This document shows positions 21,530-33,979 of a stretch of DNA of 64,000 nucleotides, one piece after another. The notes below the pieces were generated by a model. That model had not been told where the DNA came from and made no database searches. It worked only from the letters and a program-made list of their open reading frames with translations. Source of the DNA: Magnolia sinica (lineage: Eukaryota > Streptophyta > Magnoliopsida > Magnoliales > Magnoliaceae). Position numbers and translations under genes: made by a program. The stretch spans positions 25,774,501-25,838,500 of the forward strand of contig NC_080577.1 in the NCBI RefSeq assembly GCF_029962835.1, in the 5' to 3' direction. Numbering within the stretch: position 1 is the stretch's first letter; each line of letters starts with the position of its first letter.

Positions 21530-22215
21530 CTTGTTATGGGAAAGATAGAGTGGCCCATGAAATAAGGTCGAACCAACAATCAGCATAAACCAAATGGGTC
21601 AAACTACCCGAAAGAGAACTACTGGTAGGAAAAGGTCGACTATAAGATACATCGGCCCAACCATAGGTCGACACGACCGTAGGTCGGCATGACCTTCAAA
21701 AATCTTCCAGGAACAACGGCTTAGTAAGAATTGTTAGGCTCGGCATAGGAAGTTAAGGGCTACTCAATATTAGGATAATACCGACCTACTGATAGCTCAG
21801 TACTACCTCCTGCTTCCAAGGCTTATTTATTATCTACTGACGTCTGGTTTCATCCAAAACGAACGGCTCGAAGATCTCGGGAGATAAGGTCAGGATCCTA
21901 GATATCTCAGACATCCATGATCTAATAGAAATCTCCAGCATATTAGGAGTCCTAAATGGGAAAGATCTCAAACGGTGTGATCTTCCCTCTAACAGAGAAG
22001 ATCTTCCGACCATGTGATTTCCCTCTTGTATAAATAGGGAAGGCCTTAGACGATGAAAGGTATGCAACTCATAAACCTAAAAAGACTGGTAACTCTTTTC
22101 CTTTGAACCATTTCCACAAAGACCCAGATCTCTGACTTTGGCATCGGAGGGTCTCCTGTGTTAGTTAGGGTCTTCCTTTTGTCTTTTGTCTCTTGCGTGC
22201 AGGTGTCCAAGGGTC
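21530..22215 (+). mobile_element. Solo-LTR-like sequence (gypsy type)
   Basis: A TATAAATAGG box at about 22029-22038 is followed about 100 bp later by 'ctctgactttggcatcggag', a motif that recurs in the R/U5 region of many plant gypsy LTRs. The upstream part has 'aggtcgacacgaccgtagg' direct repeats. There is no adjacent PBS, gag or partner LTR, so I call it solo or truncated. Boundaries are approximate. Confidence 0.4.
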
Positions 22216-23082
22216 TAACGAGGGTCCATCGGAAAACTACATCAACATTTCTCATTATGATAATGTTGATGTCCTTTGAAACATTAAGTTGAGATTCATA
22301 ATCTCTAAATGAGTTATAGATCAATCGGTTGGAGATGAAATATTTTATTTTCTACAAATTGAAGATGTTATCTCTGCAGTGTAAATTGTAATTTGTGAAA
22401 TTGAAAGGATTGTGCAATGCATTAGAGATGAGGATCAGAAAATCTTAACTAAAATTCATACCTACTTGAGATACTATCATTGTAAGCTTAATGCCACAAT
22501 TTCCCACACCTTAGGCTTTTAGAGAAATACAGGAGGGATGAAGAAGCTTTAGAACGTAGGTAGGATTAGGGATCCTTCAACCTTGGTTTTATAGCTATTG
22601 AGGGTGAGGAGTTTAAAACCTATTGAAACTCATTTCCCATAGGCTCTACATGAATTTAGCAATCCTAGTCTTACCAGAATATTGTGTGTTCAACATAGTT
22701 ATAGTGCACTATCCACGATTTTAGATTAATTACAACTTGAGTGAGATCTACTGGTATGCCCAATCACATTATCCAACCCTTAGGGAAATGTAGACCATTG
22801 ATCAATCAAGCCCACCTTACAGAAATATTACATTCTCTCACTTGGGCCACATTGATTAATGTCAAGGTTCGATTTTGAAAACATGTTTTAATTTTTGAAG
22901 AAAACATTCGAATGGTTAACCAATGCAATTGTTGGTTAATACAGGCAATGCTTATATAATCTAGTCCATCAAAACTACTAGTATTGGATCAAGGTAGCCA
23001 TCATAACATTTTAATCTTGTTAAAGTGAGACTAAGCACGATCACAAATCTTAGAAGCCTTAAGGAAATAGATTATGGCTATC

Positions 23083-24395
23083 GTTGACTATTTCACGTTT
23101 TTTCAAAACACGGCCCCACCAACCATAGTGAAGATGTAACCTGAGGTGAATTTCTTTGTATCAACACACCCAGTATAATCTGCGTCTGAGTATCTAACCA
23201 ATTTCGAATAGTCAGACCTTCTGAATATGAGTCTGAATTCCTTTGTCATTTGCGGGTAGTGCAATACCTTCGCAACTATCTAATGCTACATATTCCTGGG
23301 ATTGAAGAGATACTTGCCCAACATTCTAACTGCAAAGATAATATTTGGTCACATACAAACTTCAGCATACATGATGCTCCCCACTACTGACGTGTATGGA
23401 AAATCCTTCATGTCATTCTTTTCAAAATCATTTATAGAACATCGGATCTGACCGAATATACTACCCTTTATAATGGGTGATCTTCCAGAAGCATAATTTT
23501 GCATGCCATACCTTTTGAGTACCCTATCAATATAGGCACTCTATGAGAGACTAAGTAGTTCATATGATTTATCATAGCGTATCTCAATGTCAAGATAAAA
23601 GAAGTGTCACTAAGATCCTTCATCTCGAATCTTTTAGACGAGAATTTTCCAGTGTCGCACATTATCCTAATGTCACCGCTTGTCATCAGAATGTCATTAA
23701 TATACAAAACCAATATAACGAACTTGCTCCCATTGATCTTGACGTAGATACACTCATCTGCAGTATTTTCTATAAAATTATATGAGGAAATCACACCATG
23801 AAATTTTAGATACCACTTCATGATGCCTGTTTTAACCCATAGATAGATTTCTTAAGTTTGCACATCATATATTCAGAGTCATTAGCAACAAAACCTTCTG
23901 GTTGTAACATGTAAACATTTTTCATCTACATTTCCATTGAGAAACATAGTCTTTACATGCAGCTCTAAATCCATATGAGCAATAAGAGTCATTATAATAA
24001 TGAATAAGTCTTTCTTAGAAACTGGTGAGAAATTCTCTTTAAAATTAATGCCTTCACGTTTGTTAAAACCCTTGACAATAAGTCTGGATTTATATCTTTC
24101 GATATTATCATTAAAGTCTCATTTGGTTTTAAATACCCATTTACAACCAATCAGCTTTATTCCTCGAGGTAATTTAACAAGATCTCAAACTTTATTGTTC
24201 TTCATGAATTTCAACTCATCATTTATGTTATCAAACCATCGAAAGGAGTTAACACTTTATTTGGCTTGTATAAAGGATTCATAATCCTTTTCCACCACCA
24301 TGTCAAACTCATGCTCATGTAAGTAATCGTCTGGAATTGTAAGTCTCATATCTCTTTTTGATCTTCTTAATGACTTTTCCTTTTGAGTTTAACTT
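23083..24395 (-). pseudogene. Copia RT/RNase H fragment, copy 1
   Basis: The RT region (frame 23468-23821) reads KWYLKFHGVISSYNF and VLYINDILMTSGD: the catalytic YVDD box is YIND here, removing one of the two catalytic aspartates. RNase H remnants at about 23090-23350 read YSDADYTGCVDTKKFTSGYI. The segment aligns to 24505-25815 along its length. Stops and frameshifts show it is dead. Confidence 0.8.
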
Positions 24396-24504
24396 TAATT
24401 TCCTTCTTAATGACTTTTCCTACAGTGATCTTCTTAATCACTATAGTGTCTGATTTGATGCTTCATAATAAATAATAACTCAACTGTTATGGTGGATGAG
24501 GCTA

Positions 24505-25815
24505 TTGTTAATTGTTTCATGTTTTTCAAAACACAGCCCCACCAACCATAGTGAAGATGTAACCTGAGGTGGACTTCTTTGTATCAACACACCTAGTATA
24601 ATCTGCGTCTGAGTATCCAACCAATTTCAAATAGTCAGACCTTCAAAATGTGAGTCTGAATTCCTTTGTCGTTTACGGGTAGTGCAACACCTTCGCAACT
24701 ATCTAATGCTACATTCCTGGATTGAAGAGATATCAGCCCAACATTCTAACTGCAAAGACAATATTTGGTCACATATAAACTTGAGCATACATGATGCTCC
24801 CCACTACTAACGTGTATGGAAAATCCTTCATGTCATTCTTTTCCAAATCACTTATAGGACATTGGAACTAACCGAATGTACTATCCTTTATAATGGATTA
24901 TCTTCTAGAAGCACAATTTTGCATGCCATACATTTTGAGTACCCTATCAATATAGATACTCTATGAGAGACTAAACAGTTTATATGATTTGTCATGGTGT
25001 ATCTCAATGTCGAGACAAAAGAGGCGTCACTAAGATCCTTTATCTCAAATCTTTGAGACGGAAATTTTTTAGTGTCACATATTATCCTAATGGCACCACT
25101 TGTCATTAAAATGTCATCAACATACAAAACTAATATAACGAACTTGCTCCCATTGATCTTGACGTAGATACACTCATCTGTAGTATTTTTTATAAAATCA
25201 TATGAGGAAATCACACCATGAAATTTTAGGTACCACTTCATGATGCCTGTTTTAACCCATAGATAAATTTCTTAAGTTTGCAAATCTTATATTTTGAGTC
25301 ATTAGCAACAAAACCTTCTGGTTGTAACATGTATATGTTTTTCATCTACATCTCCATTAAGAAACATAGTCTTTACATGCAGTTCTAAATCTATATGAGC
25401 AACAAGAGTCATTATAATAATGAATAAGTCTTTCTTAGATACCGGTGAGAAATTCTCTTTAAAATTAATGCCTTCACGTTTGTTAAAACCCTTGACAATA
25501 AGTCTGGCTTTATATTTTTCGATATTAGCATTGAAGTTTCGTTTGGTTTTAAACACTCATTTACAACCAATCAGCTTTGTTCCTTGAGGTAATTCAACAA
25601 GATCTCAAACTTTATTGTTCTTCATGAATTTCAACTTATCATTTATGTCTTCAAACCATCAAGAAAAGTTAGCACTTTATTTGGCTTGTATAAAGGATTC
25701 ATAATCCTTTTCTACCACCATGTCAAACTCATGCTCATGTAAGTACACAATGTAATTGTCTGGAATTGAAGGTCTCATCTCTCTTTCTGATCTTCTTAAT
25801 GACTTTTCTTTTTAA
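24505..25815 (-). pseudogene. Copia RT/RNase H fragment, copy 2
   Basis: Frames 25302-25556 (KARLIVKGFNKREGINFKE, FSPVSKKD, HVKTMFLNGDVDE) and 24888-25241 (VLYVDDILMTSGA) give the RT core with an intact YVDD box. RNase H remnants follow at about 24515-24790. The expected frame is broken between the two RT pieces. Confidence 0.8.
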
Positions 25816-25817
25816 GT

Positions 25818-26640
25818 TTAATTTTGATATCCTTCCTCAGTAGGTTGTATAAGAGATTCATCATAGTGTTGTGTAGTAATTATAGGTTCAACTGTAGGAT
25901 TTATACCCATTTGGTTCAGAATGACCGTGACGAAAGTTATAGTTCTTTCTTCATCGAATCCAAAATTCTTAATGTTTGCACTCACATTATTTTTAATATC
26001 CTCAATGAATCTGACATTCTCAGTCTCAATAATCCTGATGGAGTGGGACTGACAGTGAAATAAATAACCTTTTAGCATTTTTGGATATCGTATAAAGAAA
26101 CGGCTTATGGTTATAGGATCGAGTTTTTTTTTTTCATGCAGGTTATAAACTTTGGCCTCGACAGGACATCCTCAAACATAGAGATATCAGAGACATAGTT
26201 TTCTCTCATTCCACAACTCAAAAGGAGTTTTGCTTACAACCATACTAGGGACCTTGTTAAGGATATAAATTACAGTTTTAATTGCATTACCCCACAGAGA
26301 TTCAGGCAATGTATAATTGCTTATCATTCTACGCACCATGTCCATAAGGGTGCGATTATACCTTTCAGCTACACCATTCTGCTTTGGAGTTCTATGCATA
26401 GTGTATTAGGCAACAATATCATAATCTTATAGGTATCTAGCGAAGGGTCCTGGATTACGATCTAATTCATAATATATGCCATAGTATCATAAGGGTGCGA
26501 TTATACCTTTCAGCTACACCATTCCGCTTTGGAGTTCTATGCATAGTGTATTAGGCAACAATATCATAATCTTATAGGTATCTAGCGAAGAGTCCTGGAT
26601 TACGATCTAATTCATAATATATGCCATAGTATTCACTACC
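25818..26640 (-). pseudogene. Copia integrase fragment
   Basis: Frame 26187-26399 reads [20 protein letters not shown] and [19 protein letters not shown], the C-terminal half of the integrase catalytic core including the glutamate of NGVAER. Frame 25818-26078 (GYLFHCQSHSIRIIETENVRF) is the downstream linker seen in this copia type. A 145-bp tandem duplication disrupts the core. Confidence 0.8.
26343..26632. repeat. 145-bp tandem duplication in copia integrase
   Basis: The units 26343-26487 and 26488-26632 both start 'cataagggtgcgattatacc' and end 'aatatatgccatagta'. They differ at about three sites (ttctgc/ttccgc, gggtcc/gagtcc). 145 is not a multiple of 3, so it breaks the frame. Confidence 0.9.
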
Positions 26641-27403
26641 ACGGTTAAACCTGACAACTTTAATATTCTTATCGAATTGATTTTCAACTTTGGCTTTATA
26701 AATTTTAAAAGCATCTAGGGCATTTATTTTTCATTTTTAAGATAAAGATACTTAAAACGAGAATAGTGATTTATGAAAGTGATAAAATATTTGTGTCCAC
26801 TCTTAGACGCTATAAGAAATAACTTACAAATGTATGTATGTATCACTTCTAAGAGTCATATACTCATAGTTGCAATATTCTTCCTTGTTTTGGTCTGTTT
26901 GCTGTTAATACAATCTGTGCATACTTTATAGTCAGAGATGTATAAAGAGTGAAGATTTCCTTCCCATACTAGCCTTTCCAATCTTTCATAAGAGATATGG
27001 CCTAATCATTTGTGCCACGACATGGGGAATTCTCATACTCTAGTTTTCATTTATATCCAATTTTATTTTCATACATGATATTTATATTATACATGTATGG
27101 GGCATTCAAGTCTAATTAGTATAAGTTGTTCACTATAGAGTTAGTGCTAACAATAATCGAATATAAGTAAATACTCAACATCTTCTTCTCAAATTTAAAC
27201 GAATAACCTGATTTGTCCAAACGAAAAATAGAAACCAAATTATGCCTTACAGAAGGTACACAAAATGTATCTATTAGATCCAATAAATTATCATATTTTA
27301 ACCTACGCCTACAGACTCTGACTGCCTCCAGATCAACCTTAACGCTATTGCCCATATATATTGATCGTTCCGCATTAATTGGCGGTCGGCTCTACAGCAA
27401 GTC
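26641..27403 (-). pseudogene. Copia protease / pre-integrase region
   Basis: Frame 27116-27355 reads MGNSVKVDLEAVRVCRRRL, DTFCVPSVRHNLVSIFRLDK and SGYSFKFEKKMLSI, typical of the sequence after the copia aspartic protease and before the GAG pre-integrase motif. The protease active site itself is not in an open frame. Confidence 0.7.
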
Positions 27404-28330
27404 TTACACAAAAGTATAGATGTGAATAGTTGTACTTGAATATATCCACAAAAAATCTATTGACACATCAATTAGATTAGATTCAAAACAAACCAAGATA
27501 GAGTTATTACACTTCTTTATAAACCACTTCTTATACTTCATGATGTAGTCTTTCTTTTGATGGCCCAACTTCTTATAGAAGAAGCAGTTATCCTTTTTTA
27601 CCTTGCTTATGACTCGATCCATTCCCAGGTTAATTGCTAGTCGAAGAACCCGAGAATCTCTTATTAGAACCATGCTTTTTTTTTTTTCTCTCTCTCTTCT
27701 CATTATCTCCATGTCCTAAGGATACTAGATTAACATTCTGTGTCTTGCCTAGTGTCTTAAGCCTTTCCTCATCTTATACACATTGAGAAATTAATTCGTC
27801 AAATGTCTATTTATCATTCAGTGTATTATAGTTCATTAGGAATGTAGTATATTGAGGATGTAAGTTGTTCATGACCAAGTGAATCAATTGGTCATCTTTA
27901 ATTTCTATGCTTAAAGAGTGGATCTTAAATACCATTTTAATATGCTTTACAATGTATTTATGAATATTTCCTTTTTCGTCATATGATGAGTGGGTTAATT
28001 TGTTTAGTAAGAAATCCACTTCGGCCTCATTCAATTTCTTGAATCGGTTTCCCATTTCGGTCAAGAAAACTGTCTTTATCCATATTGGGCACGATACCCC
28101 TCATTGTCTCCGAAATTGAATGATTTATGATTTTGAGACACATATAGTTGGATCTAAACCATGCCTCGTAATGATTAACATCTGGCTTGGTAGCATTTTT
28201 AGATGGTTTTGGATGTTTTGATTTTTCCAAGGCAAGATCCAGTTGCAAGCGCCCCAAGACTATCTCTATGGACACTTTCCATTGAACATAACTGAACCCA
28301 GTTAAGGCAGGAACATGATGCTTTAAGTTG
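27404..28330 (-). pseudogene. Copia gag fragment with damaged zinc knuckle
   Basis: Frames 28027-28275 (LGRLQLDLALEKSKHPKPSK) and 27807-28064 (IHLVMNNLHPQYTTFLMNYN) give the UBN2-type gag core. Frame 27404-27712 has the knuckle CFFYKKLGHQKKDY, in which the second and last cysteines of CX2CX4HX4C are tyrosine. Such a nucleocapsid could not bind zinc normally. Confidence 0.75.
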
Positions 28331-29788
28331 GAATTGTAACTAGTTACAAAATATACTCATATTAGCTAATTTGTTTACTTTAAGCAATTCATGACATAAT
28401 TGAATATCGGATAAAGTTTATTAATTTCAATTGATTGGGGGCCTTCAATTGAAATGCCCAGGATGACGATGAGCCAAACCAATCGATCATGGTGAGAATC
28501 GGTCACATCATTGTCACTCCTCCTGTGAGAGGTAGTCATGACATGCAAGTGACTCTTCTGAACATGAAGCTAACTAATGCCAATTATGTAAATCTGAGAC
28601 ACTCAAGACTTGCAAGTGGGATGAGTCTCTTAGCCTTATATCATCATCATCATTTACTCCACACCATCTATGTCCCTGTCAAACAATGATCGTCTACATT
28701 TTCGTCACCGTCCATATTAAACGTAAATGCAATTGTATGCAATCCTTTAACTTAATCTTAATATTACAAGTCCAAATTCATGAAAATCTTTAATGATTAG
28801 GGCTATTGTGGTAGCTAACGCTACCAGATCCAATCCCATGAATTTAGACTTATGATTGCAATTTTAATCATGCTCTCAATGGATTATCAATATAATAGTT
28901 CAATTTGGCCCAGTAAGTAGTTTACATTGGCTGTTGTAAGCCGAGAAATTTGTAAATTGAGACATATGGTTAGGTTTCTCTTCTCATTACAACAGTCCAC
29001 GTCAGCCCCTGAAAGATGGGTAATGGGCCCATAACTGAGCCTAATCAGAACTCATCCACATGATCTATAGATCATCCATGAGCATTCCAAATCTGGTTAA
29101 GATATTCACATGATGGGTTATAATACTCTGATCTTTTCAATACTCGAGTATTGAAAGTTCTCGAGTGTTACCATGAAATTTAATTTAGTATATACATATG
29201 TATATCACCAATTTAGCCTATTTTAACCTTACATCTATTCTCTAACCTGAATTTGACCATTGAAAATAATCTTCATCCATAGATAAAGTCATCTGACCGT
29301 TAATTTTTAGGAGAAGATCATCATACATCTAAGTATTCTCACTTGTTCATCATAAACAATCATTCAATCAACTATTCACCGCTAGGTAAAGATATCTGAC
29401 CGTCCACTTTGAGTTTGGACTACCCGATCATGGTAAACTAACACCTGATCTCTACATCCACTTGGACATGTATCAAATCGAGATGTTGATCCATTCATCT
29501 TGTTCACCACTTATGAATATGCTTAACCCATCATCAAGACTACAATTTGAAGAATTTACACATGTGAACAAGTCACTTGAATCTAATAGTATACATGTTC
29601 TACCTCTTAATTACTCAAAAGCCCTACTTGTGTTCATCCGTTTATAAAACTGACCGTAAACCACCTACATATATGATTAGAGTACTAACCATCAAGTTTT
29701 CATATTTTTAACATGTCATCTGACCGTCCATTGTATTTGGATGTGCCAAATAGGCCGCCTAAATATTAGAATGAACTGCTCAGTTCAG
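28331..29788. other. AT-rich intergenic or LTR-like DNA
   Basis: It probably includes the upstream LTR of the copia element, but I could not match it to the downstream side. A (CAT)n-like stretch is at 28640-28652. No gene recognised. Confidence 0.35.
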
Positions 29789-30002
29789 AGATCGTAAGGT
29801 TTTTTTTTTTTTTTTTTTAAATAATTTAAAAAGAGGGCTTTTCATTAAACAAAATGGCCAATTACATTCGGGGGTCCCCCAGGAGAAAAAGAACCTGGGG
29901 GACGCCTATCGTAAAAGAAGGAAAACTATGAAAGCACTATACAGGTTGGAAAGGAATTCCCAGCAGCCCACTCCACAAGAGACATAAAAAATTGAAATAA
30001 GC

Positions 30003-30998
30003 TTAGCCACAGTCCCTCTCGGCTCTAGTTCCTTCCCGAATAGAGCCGAGACCCACTTTGTCTAAGAATAAAAGACCTCTAACCTTGATCGGGAGGGTAG
30101 TCTGCTGAAGAAATAATTTGCTACCTTGCTTTGTACTCCCTATTCGCGCCATCTGGTCTGCCATAGTGTTACCTTCTCTATATATGTGTAAGAAACGAAA
30201 ATTACCGAGCCATCTAATGCAATTGATCCTCTGGATCCAGTACCCCCATTTCCACCCGGGGTTCGCAGAGCGAGTAAGGAAATTGATCACCAGTTTTGAG
30301 TCTGATTCCACAATCACATTTTGGAAGCCTCTGCCTATACACAGGTCCATTCCATCCAGAATAGCTCTCAGTTCCGCATTCACATTCGACCCCAGTCCAT
30401 AGCTTACAGAGAAAGCGAACCGAAACTCCCCCTTCTCATCTCTGTAGACGCCACCCCCACCTAAGTTGCCCGAGTTGCCAAGCGATGAACCGTCTACATT
30501 GATTTTCACCCATCCACCCTGCACTCTCAACCATCTCACTACTAAGAGATAAGTCGATCTCCTCCTTTGGCTATCACTCGCAGTAGCCACAGATCGAGCG
30601 GCCTGAATCAGTAATTGATGGGAGCTCGCTGAATCATCCTCCCCGTTACCACCATTAATAGTGGTTAGCCACCATTTGACTCTAGCTATCACCGTAGCAA
30701 TCGACAGGGATGTGCCGTCAAAGATAGCAGCATTCCTGCATTTCCATATAGACCATAAGATAATACATGGGGCGACAATATAAACCATAGATCTCGACGA
30801 ACCTGACGCAGTTGCAGACCACCACTGCGCTATCCTAGCCTCCACCGACACCGACTCCAGAATGTGGACTCCAAACATTCGGCCGAAGTACGACCAAGTA
30901 GCCACTGCAATCCAACTAGACATGAATAAATGAAAAATGGACTTTGTCGCATGGCCCTGTTGAGGATTGTTGACACAACAAACGCATTTAGACGCCAT
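30003..30998 (-). pseudogene. LINE ORF2 C-terminus: zf-RVT and plant-type RNase H
   Basis: A 331-codon open stretch. Residues about 1-110 are the zf-RVT region (SKCVCCVNNPQQGHATKSIF, LWSIWKCRNAAIFDG). Residues about 160-290 are an RVT_3 RNase H: VKINVDGSSLGNSG (first Asp), AELRAILDGM (Glu), VIVESDSKLV (second Asp) and EGNTMADQMARIG (final Asp), so the catalytic acidic set is visible. The first Met is internal: the frame continues upstream to a TAG where a Trp codon is expected (FT-stop-RVL), about 80 bases before. Confidence 0.85.
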
Positions 30999-31109
30999 AC
31001 TGATGCCACGGGCTTGGACAGCCTCATCTATAGCAATCGCATTCCTTAAGACCCTCTAGGTGAATAATGAGATCCTTGGCGGGAGCTTGTCATGCCACAC
31101 CCCCCGCGC

Positions 31110-31480
31110 TCAGCTTCTTACAGGCCATGACAATCTACACTTGTCCCACACCGTAGTAATGGAGAACACACTGGACGCCGTGAACGGCCAGATTGGGAAG
31201 TCGGTCTCATCCGATAGGCAGAAATCCTGCTGAAAAATAAAATTGATGACCTGTTGAGGTAGGAAATTGAACACCTCTGACGGAGGTAGGGGGCCATTCT
31301 TGCCCAGCACCTGAAATGTATATAGCTGAAGAAGGTTGGGAGGCACAGGGGCTGAAGCTAACCGATGGAGCAGACCTAGACTAGACCAGTTGTCTAGCCA
31401 AAATCAGCATTTACCATCTCCCAGGTACCACTGAACGTAAGACTCCGCTACCGGGATGAAGGCATGAATTCTCTTCTATA
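31110..31480 (-). pseudogene. LINE ORF2 segment between RT and zf-RVT
   Basis: Frame 31110-31346 reads NLLQLYTFQVLGKNGPL and FPIWPFTASSVFSITTVWDK, the usual sequence just before zf-RVT in plant L1 ORF2. Upstream, 'AESYVQWYLGDGKC' followed by 'FWLDNWSSLG' is separated by a stop. A frameshift separates this piece from the RNase H frame. The 5' end of the LINE at 31514 cuts off the RT proper. Confidence 0.75.
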
Positions 31481-31526
31481 AATGAAAGCGCTGATATGTG
31501 AAAGCCAATGTAAAAGATCGTAAGGT

Positions 31527-33130
31527 ATATGCCACAACTACTGGCTGACTTCTTTATTAGATATATGAAAGCGTTGATTTAGATCTCGGGGAGTATAGCC
31601 CATTAAAAAGGCATCTTGGTCATCTGTAAGCAATCAAGGCCCAAAATGGGGCGATGGAAAGAGAATGAAAAATAAAGAATGTCTGTCAAATTTTACTGCA
31701 ATTGGATGGTGTAATCTAATGCTATGGATGGTAGAAGTTTGAGAAACAAAAGATGACAAAATCGTAAATACTTAATGCCATTAACCTATACCCTTGAATT
31801 CTATATCACATAGTTTTCATGATCCGTTTAATGTGAAATTTCATACCATGCCTATTTATCATAAATTAACCATACATGTCGAATTTCATCCCTTATATCA
31901 TTGTAAAAGTAACCCAATTAACAAATCAACCCCTTAACCGTTGATTTTGGTGTCCATCGAGAGTGAAAAGCTCGTGGGTAATTGTAGTAGGATATTTCCT
32001 TTTATATTAACGATTTGGATTACCCATCATATGGACACAATGTAAAATGTGAGGACCCACCCTGGTAGGTTTTTCCTTAGTAATGAAGTAAGCCATTTTA
32101 GGCTTACCAACTCTTTCTAAATCTAGAATTTTCGATTGACCCACATCACACCGTCAATCGTAACTCAAATTTGGACCACATTGTGGCCTCATATGACTAT
32201 GATATCATACAAAATTTAGACCCCGATTTATGATACTACACCATTGAATGATGACTGCCTTGACTCCAATTCCATCCTTTTGGTGCAAAAGTTGAAATTT
32301 CAAATTTAGGCCTTTTCCATCATTGATCAACCACCAACTTTTCTCCAACCGTTTCCTTATCTTGACTACACATTTATCTCAAAATTGGGCTCTGATAATT
32401 AAGTGTAGATCGTTAATTGAGATTAAGTTCGTGTTGGCTCCCGTTAGGAGAATTTTCAAGATAGGCTAATATAAAATTCGAATTACTAAGAAATCATATA
32501 CCCCGGCTCTATTCGACAACCCTGATACACTGGACGAATTAGATTTAAAGAAATATCGCCATAAAATGTTAAATTAGAGAAATCTAATTCAAGTGGAATG
32601 TGAAACACACCCCCTCTCACATGCCCACTCCTTTATAAAAGGAGGAGTGCATCCCCTTCTCCACTCACACGCCCATAATCCCATGTCCAAGAAAAAGAAA
32701 GAGAAAGCCTATACGCCATCATCCTCTTTCTTCCCCTCACATATGGTGCTTCCCTCTTACACAAGCAATGTTATGGTTCATGTAGAAGCTTTCGTACATC
32801 GAGATCTAGGGTTTAGATATAAGGCTAAGGTGAGGGATTCCTTTACGCTTACACTAATTTGACTTAATATGATTTATTTTATTTTTGTATATATTTATAT
32901 TACTGTGATTTTTCATGCAATTGATTGATGGATCGTTATGAATTATTTATCATTTTGAGAATTATGGTTAAGATATGATCTTAATTATGCATGATTTTTA
33001 TGAATTTATGTGGGGATGGATACAAGCCTTGTCCTTTGCCAATTTTGAGAGCGACGCGTGTAAACCTTATTCTCTGCCCATTGTATTTCTTGTACTATTG
33101 CCTGAGCGACAGTTTTAGGCCGCACAACAA
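31527..33130 (+). other. Intergenic DNA with possible solo LTR
   Basis: A TATA box with short hairpin ('ctcctttataaaaggaggag', about 32629-32648) precedes 'cccaagaaaaagaaagag'-type leader sequence, and 'tgtgaggacccaccctgg' at about 32050 could be an LTR start. The layout resembles the LTRs of the 48.8-kb element but I saw no partner, PBS or PPT. The 89-residue frame across the TATA box is not a gene. Confidence 0.3.
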
Positions 33131-33139
33131 CCTCTTTAA

Positions 33140-33700
33140 CCTGTAAACCTTGTTCTCTGCCCCTTGTATTTCAAAACATTCTTATTGTTTCATATAAATC
33201 TACTCTTTCAATTCCCCATGCAAGAAAGCAGTCTTCACATCCATTTGTTTCAGCTCGAGATTGATTTAGACAACAAACACCGATACAAATCTGATAGATA
33301 CTTACTTCACTACAGGCGCGAATATTTCAGTGAAGTCGACACCTTTTCTCTGAGCACTTTTTTTCATTACTAACCTTGCTTTGCATCTATCCTATTTCTT
33401 CTTAAGGATCCACTTGCACCTTATCGCTTTATGGCCGATGGAAAGTTTCATTAGCTCCCACATTTCATTCTTGTATATGGAGTCTATCTCGTCATGCATC
33501 GTCACTTTCCACTTTTCAGTATATACATCATCAAAAGCTTCCTGAAAAGTAGACAGATCTCCCTCGTCCGATATGAAGACAAATGCAATATTCGAGTCAT
33601 CCCTATATCTTATTAGTAACCTATGATCCCTTGGCGGATTCCTTCTCACAGGTGGCTGCTCTATCTGCTCTTGTATCTTTGTCTGCATCTCAGTATCAGC
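33140..33700 (-). pseudogene. Copia RT N-terminal fragment
   Basis: Frame 33392-33688 reads DEGDLSTFQEAFDDVYTEKW and HDEIDSIYKNEMWELMKL, then HKAIRCKWILKKK, the standard entry to the copia RT domain. Later pieces (33200-33390) are frameshifted. The segment ends before the YVDD box. Confidence 0.8.
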
Positions 33701-33979
33701 CTATGTCTCATTTCTATTTATGTGAACATCCATAATTGACTTTTCATCCTTCTTGTGTTCATCCTTATAAAACAAGGATCCTTTGTCGAATTTAACATCA
33801 CGATTAAGGATGATTTACTATGTGACCTGGTCATATACCCTATAACCCTTCACACCATTACCATAGCTGACAAAGATGTACTTTTTAGCCCTTTGGTCAA
33901 TCTTATCTTTTTCAACTGACGGTACGTAAGAGTAAGCATCGTAACCAAATACTCAAAGCCCTAAATATTCAAACTACTG

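Larger units (their letters stand above)
22250..28330 (-). mobile_element. Decayed Ty1/copia retrotransposon with duplicated 3' part
   Basis: On the minus strand the order is gag, zinc knuckle, protease region, integrase, RT, RNase H, which is the copia order. Similarity recurs in fragments broken by stops and frameshifts. The RT/RNase H part occurs twice (24505-25815 and 23083-24395). At 22820-22845 a purine tract AAGTGAGAGAA followed by TGTAATATTTCTG could be the PPT and start of the 3' LTR. I found no confident LTR pair. Confidence 0.75.
29801..31514 (-). mobile_element. 5'-truncated L1-type LINE with 12-bp TSD
   Basis: A 1.7-kb insertion flanked by AGATCGTAAGGT at 29789-29800 and 31515-31526. 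On the minus strand it ends in a poly(A) tail (the T-run from 29801). The body encodes the C-terminal end of ORF2: a last RT-side segment, zf-RVT domain and RNase H. 5' truncation, a poly(A) tail and a variable-length TSD are the signature of target-primed reverse transcription. The RNase H frame is largely open, suggesting a fairly recent insertion. Confidence 0.92.

Noticed and set aside
22250..29700. A full-length copia with matching LTRs
   Set aside because: A PPT-like tract at 22834-22844 suggests a 3' LTR to its left, but I could not match that sequence to anything upstream of gag at 28.3-29.8 kb by eye.
32593..32862. 89-residue open frame after a TATA box
   Set aside because: The frame crosses the TATA box itself and has no recognisable domain; an LTR-like context is more likely.
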